Source: Gudongella sp034004165
Lineage (GTDB): Bacteria > Bacillota > Clostridia > Tissierellales > Tissierellaceae
Length of the DNA stretch: 47,301 nt
NCBI GenBank assembly: GCA_034004165.1
Contig: JAVEXI010000009.1
Span: 1 to 47,301, forward strand
Reading direction: 5' to 3'
A program made the position numbers and the translations under genes. Below the pieces are notes generated by a model. It saw only the letters and a program-made list of their open reading frames with translations. It had not been told where the DNA came from and searched no databases. This document shows, piece after piece, positions 35,263 through 43,388 of the stretch. Positions within the stretch are counted from its first letter, which is position 1, and the number at the start of each line of letters is the position of its first letter.

Positions 35263-36639
35263 TTTCATATATTCAGTTATTCCATTAGAATCCATCCATA
35301 TTTTCTTATAATGCATTAAAACGTCTAAATCATCATCCCGGTAACCTCGTATCCTTATAAGGTCATTTTGCACATTAAAAAGGTCGTTATACGTCAGGTA
35401 TTCGTAATCCTTGCGGCCCATCGAGCCATCCTCCATATAGGCGTATTCAAGATTTCCGTCAGGCATTATCCACAAGTTGACGGTATTTTTTATTCCCTGA
35501 AGCATTTTATCAGCAAATTCCAGATAGCTTAAATCTCTTTCCTGTTCATAGAGAAGATAAAAGGAATGCATAGCCTGAAGCTGGTGGTTCAGAGCCGTCA
35601 AAGTAGGTTTTCCTCCTGTGTTGTAATAATCATCAACGAGCCAGCCTTCAGCACCGTAAATACTGTAATTGACTTTTTTATGCTCTTTGCCGTGATTCAT
35701 ATAGTATTCAGCAAGCTTCAAATAAGCATCCCTATAAACTGAATCTCCAAATTTAATATATGCTTTAACATTAGTTTCAATAGTATCAGCATTAAATCTT
35801 GTGTCGAAAAAACCTGCGTCAATTCCGTAGTCGTTGTAAAGCCATGTACTCCTTGGTAAACTTGGGATAAATCCCTTTTCATTTATATTCTCATGCGCAA
35901 TTCTCAATAATGCGTTACCCATTATATCAGAAGCCAGACTTCCTCCAGTTCGTATAAGAGAGTTAGCTAGGTAATCGCTGGGTATTCTCCAGTAAGAATT
36001 ACTATAATAGGGAAAATAAGTTGATGGACTTTTGTAGTGATAACCATCAAAACCAAGTCTTGCCATCTCATCTACATCATAATACTCCCATAGGCTAAGC
36101 TGATTTGAATCACTAAAATCCACAAGCATATTGTCAGAACGAAGAGCCCAGAGAATTCCGTAGTATTCACTATTAAGAGCATAGCTGTAGCTTACGATGA
36201 ACTTACCATTATGTTTTCTAATAGAGAAGTCCTGAGCGCCAATATCTAAAATTGTCCCATAACCAAGGTCTTTGTACACATATGGTTGTCCAATGATAAA
36301 GTGAACCTTGTCTGTAGAAATGAATATAAGTCGCTGCTTTGGGAGAACACTGTCAACCAGCTCATGTATTTGTAAATTTTTCAAATCATCAAAATAACTA
36401 ATAGTACCATAATTACCTGGGATTTCTAAACTCAGGATGTATTCTGAATTAGAGCTGCTTGAGATTTTCCCGATGAAAAACTTACCTTTTCCGTTCAGTT
36501 CAAAATCTCTTTGAGAATAGGTAAGAGTATTATTTATATTAATACTGTAATTTGTGAATTCTGCTGCAGAAGAAAAGTCTCCCACTGCAAAAATAAGTAT
36601 AGCAATTAAAATTGACAGTACAACCTTAGAAATCTTCAT
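35260..36639 (-). CDS. Secreted alpha/alpha-toroid protein, C5-epimerase-like C-terminal domain
   Basis: 459 residues, no firm assignment. Signal peptide about 1-25 (LSILIAILIFAVGDFSSAA). The first 170 residues look beta-rich. From about 215 on it is helical with aromatic, Asn/Asp-rich segments (STWLYNDYGIDAGFFDTRFN, GAEGWLVDDYY, ALNHQLQAMHSFYLLYE) in helix pairs, as in (alpha/alpha)6-barrel enzymes such as D-glucuronyl C5-epimerase or unsaturated glycuronidases. A role in modifying or cutting an extracellular polysaccharide is inferred from fold and export only. GGAGGAATT precedes the ATG. It is convergent with the surface gene and divergent from the sigma-factor operon. Confidence 0.6.
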   Translation of the reverse strand: MKISKVVLSILIAILIFAVGDFSSAAEFTNYSININNTLTYSQRDFELNGKGKFFIGKISSSSNSEYILSLEIPGNYGTISYFDDLKNLQIHELVDSVLPKQRLIFISTDKVHFIIGQPYVYKDLGYGTILDIGAQDFSIRKHNGKFIVSYSYALNSEYYGILWALRSDNMLVDFSDSNQLSLWEYYDVDEMARLGFDGYHYKSPSTYFPYYSNSYWRIPSDYLANSLIRTGGSLASDIMGNALLRIAHENINEKGFIPSLPRSTWLYNDYGIDAGFFDTRFNADTIETNVKAYIKFGDSVYRDAYLKLAEYYMNHGKEHKKVNYSIYGAEGWLVDDYYNTGGKPTLTALNHQLQAMHSFYLLYEQERDLSYLEFADKMLQGIKNTVNLWIMPDGNLEYAYMEDGSMGRKDYEYLTYNDLFNVQNDLIRIRGYRDDDLDVLMHYKKIWMDSNGITEYMK

Positions 36640-36690
36640 AATTCCTCCGAATGTTCATGTATTCTACTACATAATACCTCAAATCAAGCA

Positions 36691-36719
36691 CTTATACACT
36701 CTGATTGGGTAATTGTAAA
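36691..36719 (-). promoter_or_regulatory. Promoter for the toroid gene
   Basis: On the minus strand TTTACA (36714-36719), 17-base spacer, TATAAG (36691-36696), 52 bases ahead of the start codon. Confidence 0.6.
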
Positions 36720-36791
36720 TAATTTGTAATCAACTTTTGCATTATATGAGGAATAAAATTTTTTAAGGGTAATAAAAAAATAGTGAAATTG

Positions 36792-36828
36792 ATGCAATAA
36801 AAATAGGGTCTCGTGCATTATAATAGCG
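36792..36828 (+). promoter_or_regulatory. Shared motif ahead of the sigma-factor gene
   Basis: ATGCAATAAAAATA at 36792-36805 and a TATAAT-AGC block at 36819-36827. A near-identical ATGCAATAAAAACA, followed by AATAGC, recurs ahead of the PepSY gene (38255-38298). No good -35 fits TATAAT at normal spacing, so a sigma-factor-specific promoter or an operator is possible. Confidence 0.4.
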
Positions 36829-36841
36829 AAGGGGTGAACCC

Positions 36842-37435
36842 ATGTTAGTATTTTCCATTATTTATGATGAACATACAGATATATCTGAAGATGAAAAAGG
36901 ACTCGAAGTCGATGAACAGCTTTTTAGCAGAATAGGAAATGGCGACATGGGCGCTTTTGATGAATTGTATCAGATAACTGAGAGGACGATGTATGCTTTT
37001 TGCCTATCTCTTACAAAGGACCATCAGACAAGTCTTGATCTTATGCAGGATACCTATGTAAAGATATTATCGGCATCTCACTTATACAGCCCTATGGGGA
37101 AACCACTGGCTTGGATGTTTACAATAGCAAAAAACATATTTTACTCTGATATCAGAAAAAAATCTAAGGTAGTTAACATTGAGCCCGAAGTTTATCAAAA
37201 CGACAGTAGGTTCTCGTATATAACAGAGATTGAAGACAGAATTGTCTTAGAAGCAGTTCTAAAAAGACTTACGGAAGAAGAGAGAGAAATTGTACTTCTT
37301 TATGCAGTTTCCGGGATGAAGCACAGAGAAATTGCAGATAGTATAGGACTAAATCTGTCCACTACGTTATCAAAATACCATAGAGCTTTGAAAAAACTTC
37401 GGACATTTTTAGATGGAAAGGGGGTCAGGGCATGA
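36842..37435 (+). CDS. ECF-type sigma-70 family RNA polymerase sigma factor
   Basis: 197 residues. Sigma region 2 at about 28-100 (GDMGAFDELYQITERT, QDTYVKIL, KPLAWMFTIAKNIFYSDIRKK) and region 4 with an HTH at about 140-190 (LTEEEREIVLLYAVSGMKHREIADSIG); region 3 and region 1.1 are absent, as in ECF factors. AAGGGGTG precedes the ATG. The stop overlaps the next start (ATGA), the usual coupling with a cognate anti-sigma. SigI is longer and has a different C-terminus, so this is not classical SigI even though its partner is RsgI-like. Confidence 0.88.
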   Translation: MLVFSIIYDEHTDISEDEKGLEVDEQLFSRIGNGDMGAFDELYQITERTMYAFCLSLTKDHQTSLDLMQDTYVKILSASHLYSPMGKPLAWMFTIAKNIFYSDIRKKSKVVNIEPEVYQNDSRFSYITEIEDRIVLEAVLKRLTEEEREIVLLYAVSGMKHREIADSIGLNLSTTLSKYHRALKKLRTFLDGKGVRA

Positions 37436-38226
37436 ACGAAAAAGATATATTAAAAAGCCTAAATAATTCTGTCAGCTCTGCACCCATAGATTTATTGGAA
37501 CAGATAAAAGCTCAGCATTATGAAAAAATGGATAGACATGACAAAATAACAGCACAAAAAAAATTTTCTGAAAGGACAGCATCAAGGCTGATATCCTTTG
37601 CTTCAGTTGCAGCCGTATTCCTTACACTGTTTGTAAATTGGCAGCTTAATACAATAGTAACTGACAGTAGGATATATCTTGATGTAAATCCTAGTATATC
37701 AATAATGACAAACAAGCGAGATGAGACAATCGCCGTGGTAGCAGGCAATTCTGATGCTGAAATGCTATTAGCTGGAATGGATTTAAAAGGCAAATCAGTT
37801 TATCTTGTAACAGAAATATTGCTTGAGCGTATGTTTGTAGAGGGGTATATCGACGAAAGAGAGTATATGCTACTATCGATTTCGAACAAAGATGCTGAGA
37901 AATCTTATATTCAAAGATCAACAATAGATAGCACTATTCACAATTACCTTAGAAAGAGATCTATAGATCCAATAATACTGTCACAGAAATTTGAGGAAAC
38001 TTCGACAGTAGAAAAATACGCTAAGGAATATGGGGTATCCGTAGGGAAAATAACATTCATTAGGAATCTAATAATTCTAGACCCTGACTTGAAGCTTGAG
38101 GAACTTGTGAATCTTTCAATAGGAGAACTGGTCACCCTGAGTCAGTCTACAGGGCTGGATTTAAACAAAATAATTGAGACAAGTGATTTTAGAAGCCCAC
38201 CAGAAGCTGATGAAATACAGCCTTAA
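37432..38226 (+). CDS. RsgI-like transmembrane anti-sigma factor
   Basis: 264 residues. A cytoplasmic part of about 50 residues, presumed to bind the sigma factor, one membrane helix at about 53-69 (ISFASVAAVFLTLFVNW), then an external domain opening with YLDVNPSISIMTN (N86-P87). That is the RsgI middle-domain pattern, where self-cleavage at Asn-Pro is known for RsgI of Clostridium thermocellum and Bacillus. The rest is helical with no sugar-binding module. Overlaps the sigma gene by 4 bases, the standard sign of a sigma/anti-sigma pair. The N-terminal part does not show a clear RsgI_N or zinc-binding anti-sigma motif. Confidence 0.75.
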   Translation: MNEKDILKSLNNSVSSAPIDLLEQIKAQHYEKMDRHDKITAQKKFSERTASRLISFASVAAVFLTLFVNWQLNTIVTDSRIYLDVNPSISIMTNKRDETIAVVAGNSDAEMLLAGMDLKGKSVYLVTEILLERMFVEGYIDEREYMLLSISNKDAEKSYIQRSTIDSTIHNYLRKRSIDPIILSQKFEETSTVEKYAKEYGVSVGKITFIRNLIILDPDLKLEELVNLSIGELVTLSQSTGLDLNKIIETSDFRSPPEADEIQP

Positions 38227-38254
38227 AGAATCAAGTAAAAAGAATTTAAAATTT

Positions 38255-38298
38255 ATGCAATAAAAACAAACCCTCACAGGTTATAGAGGTAGAATAGC
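38255..38298 (+). promoter_or_regulatory. Shared motif ahead of the PepSY gene
   Basis: ATGCAATAAAAACA at 38255-38268 and GAATAGC at 38292-38298, repeating the arrangement ahead of the sigma gene but with 8 more bases between the two blocks. Suggests a common regulator for both transcripts. Confidence 0.4.
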
Positions 38299-38314
38299 AA
38301 AGGAGGGGTAATCG

Positions 38315-39781
38315 ATGAAGAACATTACCAGGAAATTAAAATTATTTTTACCGATACTTTTGGCAGTGATTGTGATAAGTGGATATTTATTAACCCAGCC
38401 TGCAAATAGTATCATGATGGATGTCAACCCAGTGATAGAAATAGTCACCAACAGGCTCGATAGAGTTGTAAAGATAAGAGCTTTGAATATGAATGCAGAG
38501 GAGATTCTTAAGGGGTTCAACCCAAAGGATAAGAGTCTGGAAGGAACTATAAGTGATTTGGTCGACCTCTTAGTGTTCACTGGCTACCTATCAGGTGACG
38601 GCGACAATATGATAAAGCTAACTGTTAAGGATGATACTGTAGACCAGAAACTGGTCAACAGAGTCAACAGGGCAATTGTCGCGATGCTTGAAAACAAGCA
38701 GATGGAAGCCAGAATTATCAACGGAATGATGATTGAATCAGAACCAGTGGTGGCTGGCGTTAAAGATGAAGAAAAAGAAGTAGAAAGACAGCTAATAAGT
38801 AAAGAAGAAGCAGAAAAAATTGCTCTAGGTATCGTAGATGGAAGAGTTGTTGAAGTAGAACTCGACAATCTGAAGAGTGGAAAACCAGAATATGAGGTAG
38901 AGATTATTAAAGATGGAGTTAAGCATGAATTTGAGATAGATGCTTATACCGGCAGAGTTAAAGAACACGAAATTGACTACAGCAAGACCGTAGACAGACA
39001 GCCTCAAAAGCCTGATCAAACTACAACTCCAGCGAAGAGCCTCATAGGAAAAGATAAGGCACAAGACATTGCTTTGAAAGAAGTGTCTGGAGGAGAAATA
39101 ATTAAGAGCAAACTTGACAATCTAAATGAAAAAGATGAAGACCCAGAATACGAAATTACAATCGTTAAAGACGGTGTTAAGCACGAACTTGAAATAGATG
39201 CCTACACAGGAAGAATAAAAGAGCATGAAATTGATTATAATTACAGCACAGGAAAAGGGACTAAACCATCAACGCCAACAGAATCTACTACACCAAAAGA
39301 ACCTACAGTGCCAAAAGAGCCGTCAGTGCCGGCAGAACCAGCGAAAAATGAGCTGATAGGCGAAAAGAAAGCTTTAGAAATAGCATTGGGATTAGCTAAC
39401 GGCGACGTAATAGAAATAGAACTTGATGATCTCAACAAGAAGGACAAGAATCCTGAATACGAAATCGTTATAATAAAAGATGGAGTAAAACATGAGATTG
39501 AGATTGATGCCTACACAGGTAGAGTAAAGGAACACAAACAAAAGACTCCTAGTAAAGATACCGACAAAAAACCAGTACTGGTTATTGATGACATGATTGG
39601 AATTGAACGAGCCAAAGAGATTGCATTGGGGGTTAAAAACGGCAAGGTGCTAAGCGTTGAAACCGAAAGAGAAGATGGAGAGATGGCTTACGAAGTTGAA
39701 ATACTATTTGAAGGACAAAAATACGAAATCTTAATCCATGCTTACTCTGGCAAGGTACTAGAAGTAGAACTAGACGATTAA
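38315..39781 (+). CDS. Membrane-anchored RsgI-like protein with four PepSY domains
   Basis: 488 residues. A short cytoplasmic tail (about 8 residues), one membrane helix at 9-27, then an RsgI-type external domain beginning MMDVNPVIEIVTN (N38-P39) to about 130. The remainder is four PepSY units joined by Thr/Pro/Lys-rich linkers. PepSY domains are often linked to inhibition or folding of secreted peptidases. It lacks any cytoplasmic sigma-binding part, so it cannot act as an ordinary anti-sigma; it may sense the envelope or influence cleavage of the upstream RsgI-like protein. AAGGAGGGG precedes the ATG; the 88-base gap from the anti-sigma holds a motif shared with the sigma promoter region. 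Confidence 0.8.
   Translation: MKNITRKLKLFLPILLAVIVISGYLLTQPANSIMMDVNPVIEIVTNRLDRVVKIRALNMNAEEILKGFNPKDKSLEGTISDLVDLLVFTGYLSGDGDNMIKLTVKDDTVDQKLVNRVNRAIVAMLENKQMEARIINGMMIESEPVVAGVKDEEKEVERQLISKEEAEKIALGIVDGRVVEVELDNLKSGKPEYEVEIIKDGVKHEFEIDAYTGRVKEHEIDYSKTVDRQPQKPDQTTTPAKSLIGKDKAQDIALKEVSGGEIIKSKLDNLNEKDEDPEYEITIVKDGVKHELEIDAYTGRIKEHEIDYNYSTGKGTKPSTPTESTTPKEPTVPKEPSVPAEPAKNELIGEKKALEIALGLANGDVIEIELDDLNKKDKNPEYEIVIIKDGVKHEIEIDAYTGRVKEHKQKTPSKDTDKKPVLVIDDMIGIERAKEIALGVKNGKVLSVETEREDGEMAYEVEILFEGQKYEILIHAYSGKVLEVELDD
38792..39778 (+). repeat. Four PepSY coding repeats
   Basis: Units at 38792-38980, 39041-39241, 39353-39543 and 39593-39778. Units 1-3 share EYE(V/I)xIxKDGVKHExEIDAYTGR; unit 4 is more divergent (FEGQKYEILIHAYSGK). 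Linkers between units 1 to 4 are rich in Thr, Pro and Lys. Confidence 0.88.
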
Positions 39782-39792
39782 TAGCTTTTATG

Positions 39793-39824
39793 AAAAAGGA
39801 AAGACATGCTCTTTCCTTTTTTTA
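39793..39824 (+). terminator. Terminator after the PepSY gene
   Basis: Eleven-base stem AAAAAGGAAAG / CTTTCCTTTTT with a 7-base loop and a T-rich tail. Confidence 0.85.
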
Positions 39825-39930
39825 TGCATAAATTTAATTAATAGAAGGTTAGGGTTTCTAAATATCTCATTAAAGTGATATAATAAGACTATAATATTCC
39901 CTTCGGGGAGCAGGGGAGGAATACATACAT

Positions 39931-40953
39931 ATGAACTACGAAGAAGTAAGGGCAAAAGCGAAAGAGATCATGGTACCAGAGTGTCTGGTATGCAAAGAAT
40001 GCAACGGAGTAGCTTGCAAAGGTTGGGTTCCGGGAGTTGGAGCAAAGTGGACTGGCAATTCATTTATAAGGAGTTTTAATTATCTAAACGAAGTAAAACT
40101 CGTAATGGATACTATCGTTCTTAAAGAACAAGAGGCTCAGGACATATCCATAGAACTCTTTGGAAAAGAATTTTCAGCTCCAATATTCGTAGCACCAATA
40201 GGTGGAATGGATATCAACTATGGCGGTAAAATGGAAGAAGAAGATTATCACAGAAGTACTCTGACAGGTGCTAAGAACTCTGGTATTGCGGCATTTACAG
40301 GAGATGGCGCCAATGACGTCTACTTCAATGCTCCACAAAAGCCATTAAAAGAGCTTGATGGTTGGGGAATACCAACATTAAAACCTTGGTCACAGGAGAA
40401 AGTATTTGAAAAAATTAAAGTGGTAGAGGAACTTGGAGTAATCGCTCTGGCAATGGACATAGATTCAGCAGGATTGGTTCACCTGGCAGCTTCTGGCAAA
40501 CCAGTTTACTCAAAGACTCCAGCCGAATTGAGAGAAATCGTTGAATTCACAAAACTTCCTTTCATTATTAAAGGGATAATGAGCGCCAAGGGAGCACAAA
40601 AAGCAGTGGAAACAGGCGCTTATGGTATAGTTGTATCAAATCATGGTGGCAGGGTACTGGATAACACCCCAGCAACGACTGAAGTGCTACCAGAGATTAA
40701 AAAGGTAGTAGGAGACAGAATGAAGATATTTGTAGACGGCGGCATAAGAACTGGAGCAGATGTTTTCAAAGCCCTGGCTCTTGGTGCAGATGCGGTACTT
40801 ATTGGTAGGACATATGCAATATCAGCATTTGGTGGAGGCGCAGAGGGAGTATCCCTGTACACTGAAAAGTTAAAAGCTGAACTTAAAGACACAATGTTAA
40901 TGACAGGTTGTACAACACTAAGTGACATTACAGCAGATAAAATTATTTATTAA
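39931..40953 (+). CDS. FMN-dependent 2-hydroxyacid oxidase/dehydrogenase family protein
   Basis: 340-residue TIM-barrel flavoenzyme related to lactate oxidase and glycolate oxidase. C-terminal signatures are VVSNHGGRVLDNTPATTEVL (active-site His and Arg) and DGGIRTGADVFKALALGADAVLIGR (FMN phosphate). A distinctive N-terminal cysteine cluster, VCKECNGVACKG (three Cys in 9 residues), is seen in clostridial members, where it may bind metal. The electron acceptor and substrate are unknown; oxygen use is unlikely in this organism. The leader has candidate TATAAT boxes near 39879 and 39890 with weak -35 matches, then a TTCCC-TTCG-GGGAG hairpin (39897-39910) directly ahead of the AGGGGAGG ribosome site. 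Confidence 0.87.
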   Translation: MNYEEVRAKAKEIMVPECLVCKECNGVACKGWVPGVGAKWTGNSFIRSFNYLNEVKLVMDTIVLKEQEAQDISIELFGKEFSAPIFVAPIGGMDINYGGKMEEEDYHRSTLTGAKNSGIAAFTGDGANDVYFNAPQKPLKELDGWGIPTLKPWSQEKVFEKIKVVEELGVIALAMDIDSAGLVHLAASGKPVYSKTPAELREIVEFTKLPFIIKGIMSAKGAQKAVETGAYGIVVSNHGGRVLDNTPATTEVLPEIKKVVGDRMKIFVDGGIRTGADVFKALALGADAVLIGRTYAISAFGGGAEGVSLYTEKLKAELKDTMLMTGCTTLSDITADKIIY

Positions 40954-40960
40954 AATACCT

Positions 40961-40986
40961 GCAGGTCGGTCCAGTGACCGACCTGC
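40961..40986 (+). other. Perfect 11-base hairpin without a T tract
   Basis: GCAGGTCGGTC / GACCGACCTGC (40961-40971 and 40976-40986) with a CAGT loop, 7 bases after the oxidase stop and 26 bases ahead of the permease start. The following bases, TATTACG, lack a U run. It could cap the upstream mRNA or attenuate read-through into the permease gene. Confidence 0.65.
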
Positions 40987-41012
40987 TATTACGAATTAGT
41001 ATGGAGAGTTAT

Positions 41013-41939
41013 ATGAATTACTTTGCTTTTACGTTTATCAACGTAATATTACCGATATTTTTAATAATAACTACTGGTGCAGTTGCCAACACAGTATTTA
41101 AGCTTGATATAAAGACTCTTACAAAGCTTCAGTTTTACGTGTTAATTCCCTGTATGCTTTTTGTAATGGTCTATGAAAGTGAGTTAAGTGGTAAGATAAT
41201 TATTAATGCAGCGATAGCGACTATAATATTACTTCTCACAATCAATATCGTATCAATTATCATTGCTAAACTTGGAAAATTTTCCAGAGAGGACAGCAGT
41301 GTATTTGTCAATGCATCTACGTATTTTAACTGTGGAAATTACAGCTTGCCATTGATACACCTATTGTTCAAAGATCCGGTTGCAGTATCAATACAAGCCA
41401 TTGTACTGATGGCTCATAATCTGGTATTTTTTACAATTGGAATATTCACGGCTGGTGCAGGAAGTAAAGGCGCAAAAGAGGCACTGCTTTACGTAGCAAA
41501 AATGCCACTTCTCTATGTAATGGCTGTAGCGGCTTTAATGAGGACGTCGGGGATAGTTATTCCCCAGCCAATTTGGGAGCCGGTTACACTAATAGCCACT
41601 TCATACAATGCAATTGCACTTCTTACCCTGGGTGCTCAGCTTGCAGACACCAAATTCCAGTTGGCTAACTCTAAACTTTATCTTTCAAACTTTGTAAGAT
41701 TGATAATGTCTCCAATGGTTGCCTATGCAATTGTCAGCATAATGGGGATTAGCGGAATGTTAGCCAGGATACTCGTCATAGGAGCAGGTGCCCCAACAGC
41801 AGTAAATGTTGTATTAACTTCCATAGAAATGGAGAATGATCCTCGGTTTGCATCTCAGGTAGTATTCACGTCGACAATATTGAGCTCCATCACCATTACT
41901 ATAACCATTCTGGCTGCTTCTATGCTGATTCCGCTATAG
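41013..41939 (+). CDS. Auxin efflux carrier (AEC) family permease
   Basis: 308-residue integral membrane protein with about 10 hydrophobic segments. AEC features are NVILPIFLIITTGAVA at the N-terminus, the TYFNCGNYSLPLI unwound-helix motif near 100-112, and GAPTAVNVVLTSIEM in the second repeat. Bacterial members move malate, malonate and other organic acids, which fits its place after a hydroxyacid oxidase. The start at 41013 is preferred since GGAG lies 6 bases upstream; a longer GTG-initiated reading from 40974 would run through the hairpin at 40961-40986. Confidence 0.85.
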   Translation: MNYFAFTFINVILPIFLIITTGAVANTVFKLDIKTLTKLQFYVLIPCMLFVMVYESELSGKIIINAAIATIILLLTINIVSIIIAKLGKFSREDSSVFVNASTYFNCGNYSLPLIHLLFKDPVAVSIQAIVLMAHNLVFFTIGIFTAGAGSKGAKEALLYVAKMPLLYVMAVAALMRTSGIVIPQPIWEPVTLIATSYNAIALLTLGAQLADTKFQLANSKLYLSNFVRLIMSPMVAYAIVSIMGISGMLARILVIGAGAPTAVNVVLTSIEMENDPRFASQVVFTSTILSSITITITILAASMLIPL

Positions 41940-42006
41940 CAAAATTGTTGTAAATTGAGATAGAGAATAGTACAATTAATACGAGTGTGTATTTGGAGTG
42001 TGAAAA

Positions 42007-43278
42007 ATGAGAGAATTAAACTTTGTAAGCGTAAAAGACGGAAAACTAGATTTAAATGGGGAGTCAAACGGCGTTTCCAATTCGAGCAAACATCAGGAGT
42101 ACATACTGACAGAAGAAAACGGGAAGCTGATACTTACGCCCTCCATACATTCACTTTCAAGACTCTATATAGAGCCTACATCAGCATGTAATCTAAACTG
42201 CGTAACCTGTATAAGGAGAACGTGGAAAGAAGCTCCAGGATTTATGAAAATGGAAACATTTACCCTGCTTTTGGAACAAATCGACGAGTTTCCCACATTG
42301 GAATCCATCATGTTTGGTGGTTTTGGCGAGCCCATGTATCACCCACAGATTTTCGATATGATAGCTTCATTGAAAGCAAAAGGACTAAAAGTAGAAATTA
42401 CTACAAATGGTACCATGCTCAATGAAGAATCATTCAAAAAACTGCATGAAGCAGGGCTTGATGAGCTGTGGGTATCCATAGATAGCACTGACACCACATC
42501 TTTTAACGAAATTAGAGAGGGTGCACAATTCGATAGTATCTATAAGAGCCTTCTTAAAATAAAGAGTATAAATCAGATCAGTGAAAGAAAGATAACCCTA
42601 GGCATAGCTTTTGTGGCGACAACCGACAACGTCGATCAGCTTTCAAATCTAAGAAACTTTGCACGAAGTGTATTTGCTGAAAAGATTTCTGTAAGTAATG
42701 TCTTACCTTACGACAGAGAAATGGAAGAGAAAATGCTTTACAGAAAGAAACTGGTAAAATCTCCTGAACTGGTTAAAAGTGAAATCAACAGACCTGGTTG
42801 GAACAAAATATTAGAGCCATTGATCAGCATACCCAAAATCGACTACACAGAAGTTACCAAAGATGGACTTCATGATGTGAGAGCTGGATTTAAGATGGTG
42901 AAGCTTCTGAACGAGCCATATAAAGCTTACGATGACTACTGCAGATTTATACATGAAAGAATATCCTTTATACGCTGGGATGGCATGATATCACCTTGTA
43001 TGGGTCTTCTACACTCTTACAGAACATATCTCAATGGCAACGAAAGACAAATGAATGAATACACACTTGGCAACATAAAAGACAAAACATTTAGAGAAAT
43101 CTGGGATAGCGAAGAGTACACAGATTTCAGAGAAAGAGTATACAAATTTGAGTTTTCTCCATGCGTAACATGTGGAGGTTGCAAAGATGTAAACTCAAAC
43201 GAGACAGACTGCAGAACTACAGGGACACCTGTCTGCGGAGGATGCCTCTGGGCGCAAGGAGTAATTCAGTGTCCATAA
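42007..43278 (+). CDS. Radical SAM protein, probable tungstoenzyme cofactor maturase
   Basis: 423 residues. The radical SAM cluster motif CxxxCxxC is in TSACNLNCVTCIR (about residues 60-72), followed by GGFGEPMYHP and the TTNGTMLNEE barrel strand. The C-terminal part is SPASM-like and cysteine-rich (SPCVTCGGCKD, DCRTT, and the ending CGGCLWAQGVIQCP), so it should hold extra Fe-S clusters. The overall layout and this ending resemble the tungsten-cofactor oxidoreductase radical SAM maturase family (W_rSAM_matur), from memory. The window does hold an AOR-family enzyme, but about 30 kb upstream. Alternative: a peptide-modifying SPASM enzyme, though no small precursor gene is seen nearby. Confidence 0.7.
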   Translation: MRELNFVSVKDGKLDLNGESNGVSNSSKHQEYILTEENGKLILTPSIHSLSRLYIEPTSACNLNCVTCIRRTWKEAPGFMKMETFTLLLEQIDEFPTLESIMFGGFGEPMYHPQIFDMIASLKAKGLKVEITTNGTMLNEESFKKLHEAGLDELWVSIDSTDTTSFNEIREGAQFDSIYKSLLKIKSINQISERKITLGIAFVATTDNVDQLSNLRNFARSVFAEKISVSNVLPYDREMEEKMLYRKKLVKSPELVKSEINRPGWNKILEPLISIPKIDYTEVTKDGLHDVRAGFKMVKLLNEPYKAYDDYCRFIHERISFIRWDGMISPCMGLLHSYRTYLNGNERQMNEYTLGNIKDKTFREIWDSEEYTDFRERVYKFEFSPCVTCGGCKDVNSNETDCRTTGTPVCGGCLWAQGVIQCP

Positions 43279-43289
43279 AGCAATAGCTT

Positions 43290-43364
43290 GCTGGCGTGGC
43301 TCAGAGGCAGAGCAGCGCACTCGTAATGCGCAGGTCGTGGGTTCAACTCCCACCGCCAGCTCCA
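43290..43364 (+). tRNA. tRNA-Thr (anticodon CGT)
   Basis: Acceptor GCTGGCG / CGCCAGC, anticodon stem GCGCA / TGCGC with loop CTCGTAA (CGT, codon ACG), T loop TTCAACT, encoded CCA. It lies 11 bases after the radical SAM stop and 24 bases before the aldolase start, with no promoter of its own evident. Confidence 0.93.
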
Positions 43365-43388
43365 AATACATAAACAGGAGGGACTTAA

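Noticed and set aside
38792..39543. Direct repeats in this region as a CRISPR-like array
   Set aside because: The repeats are in frame, about 190 bases long, and encode PepSY domains; there are no short regular spacers or cas genes.
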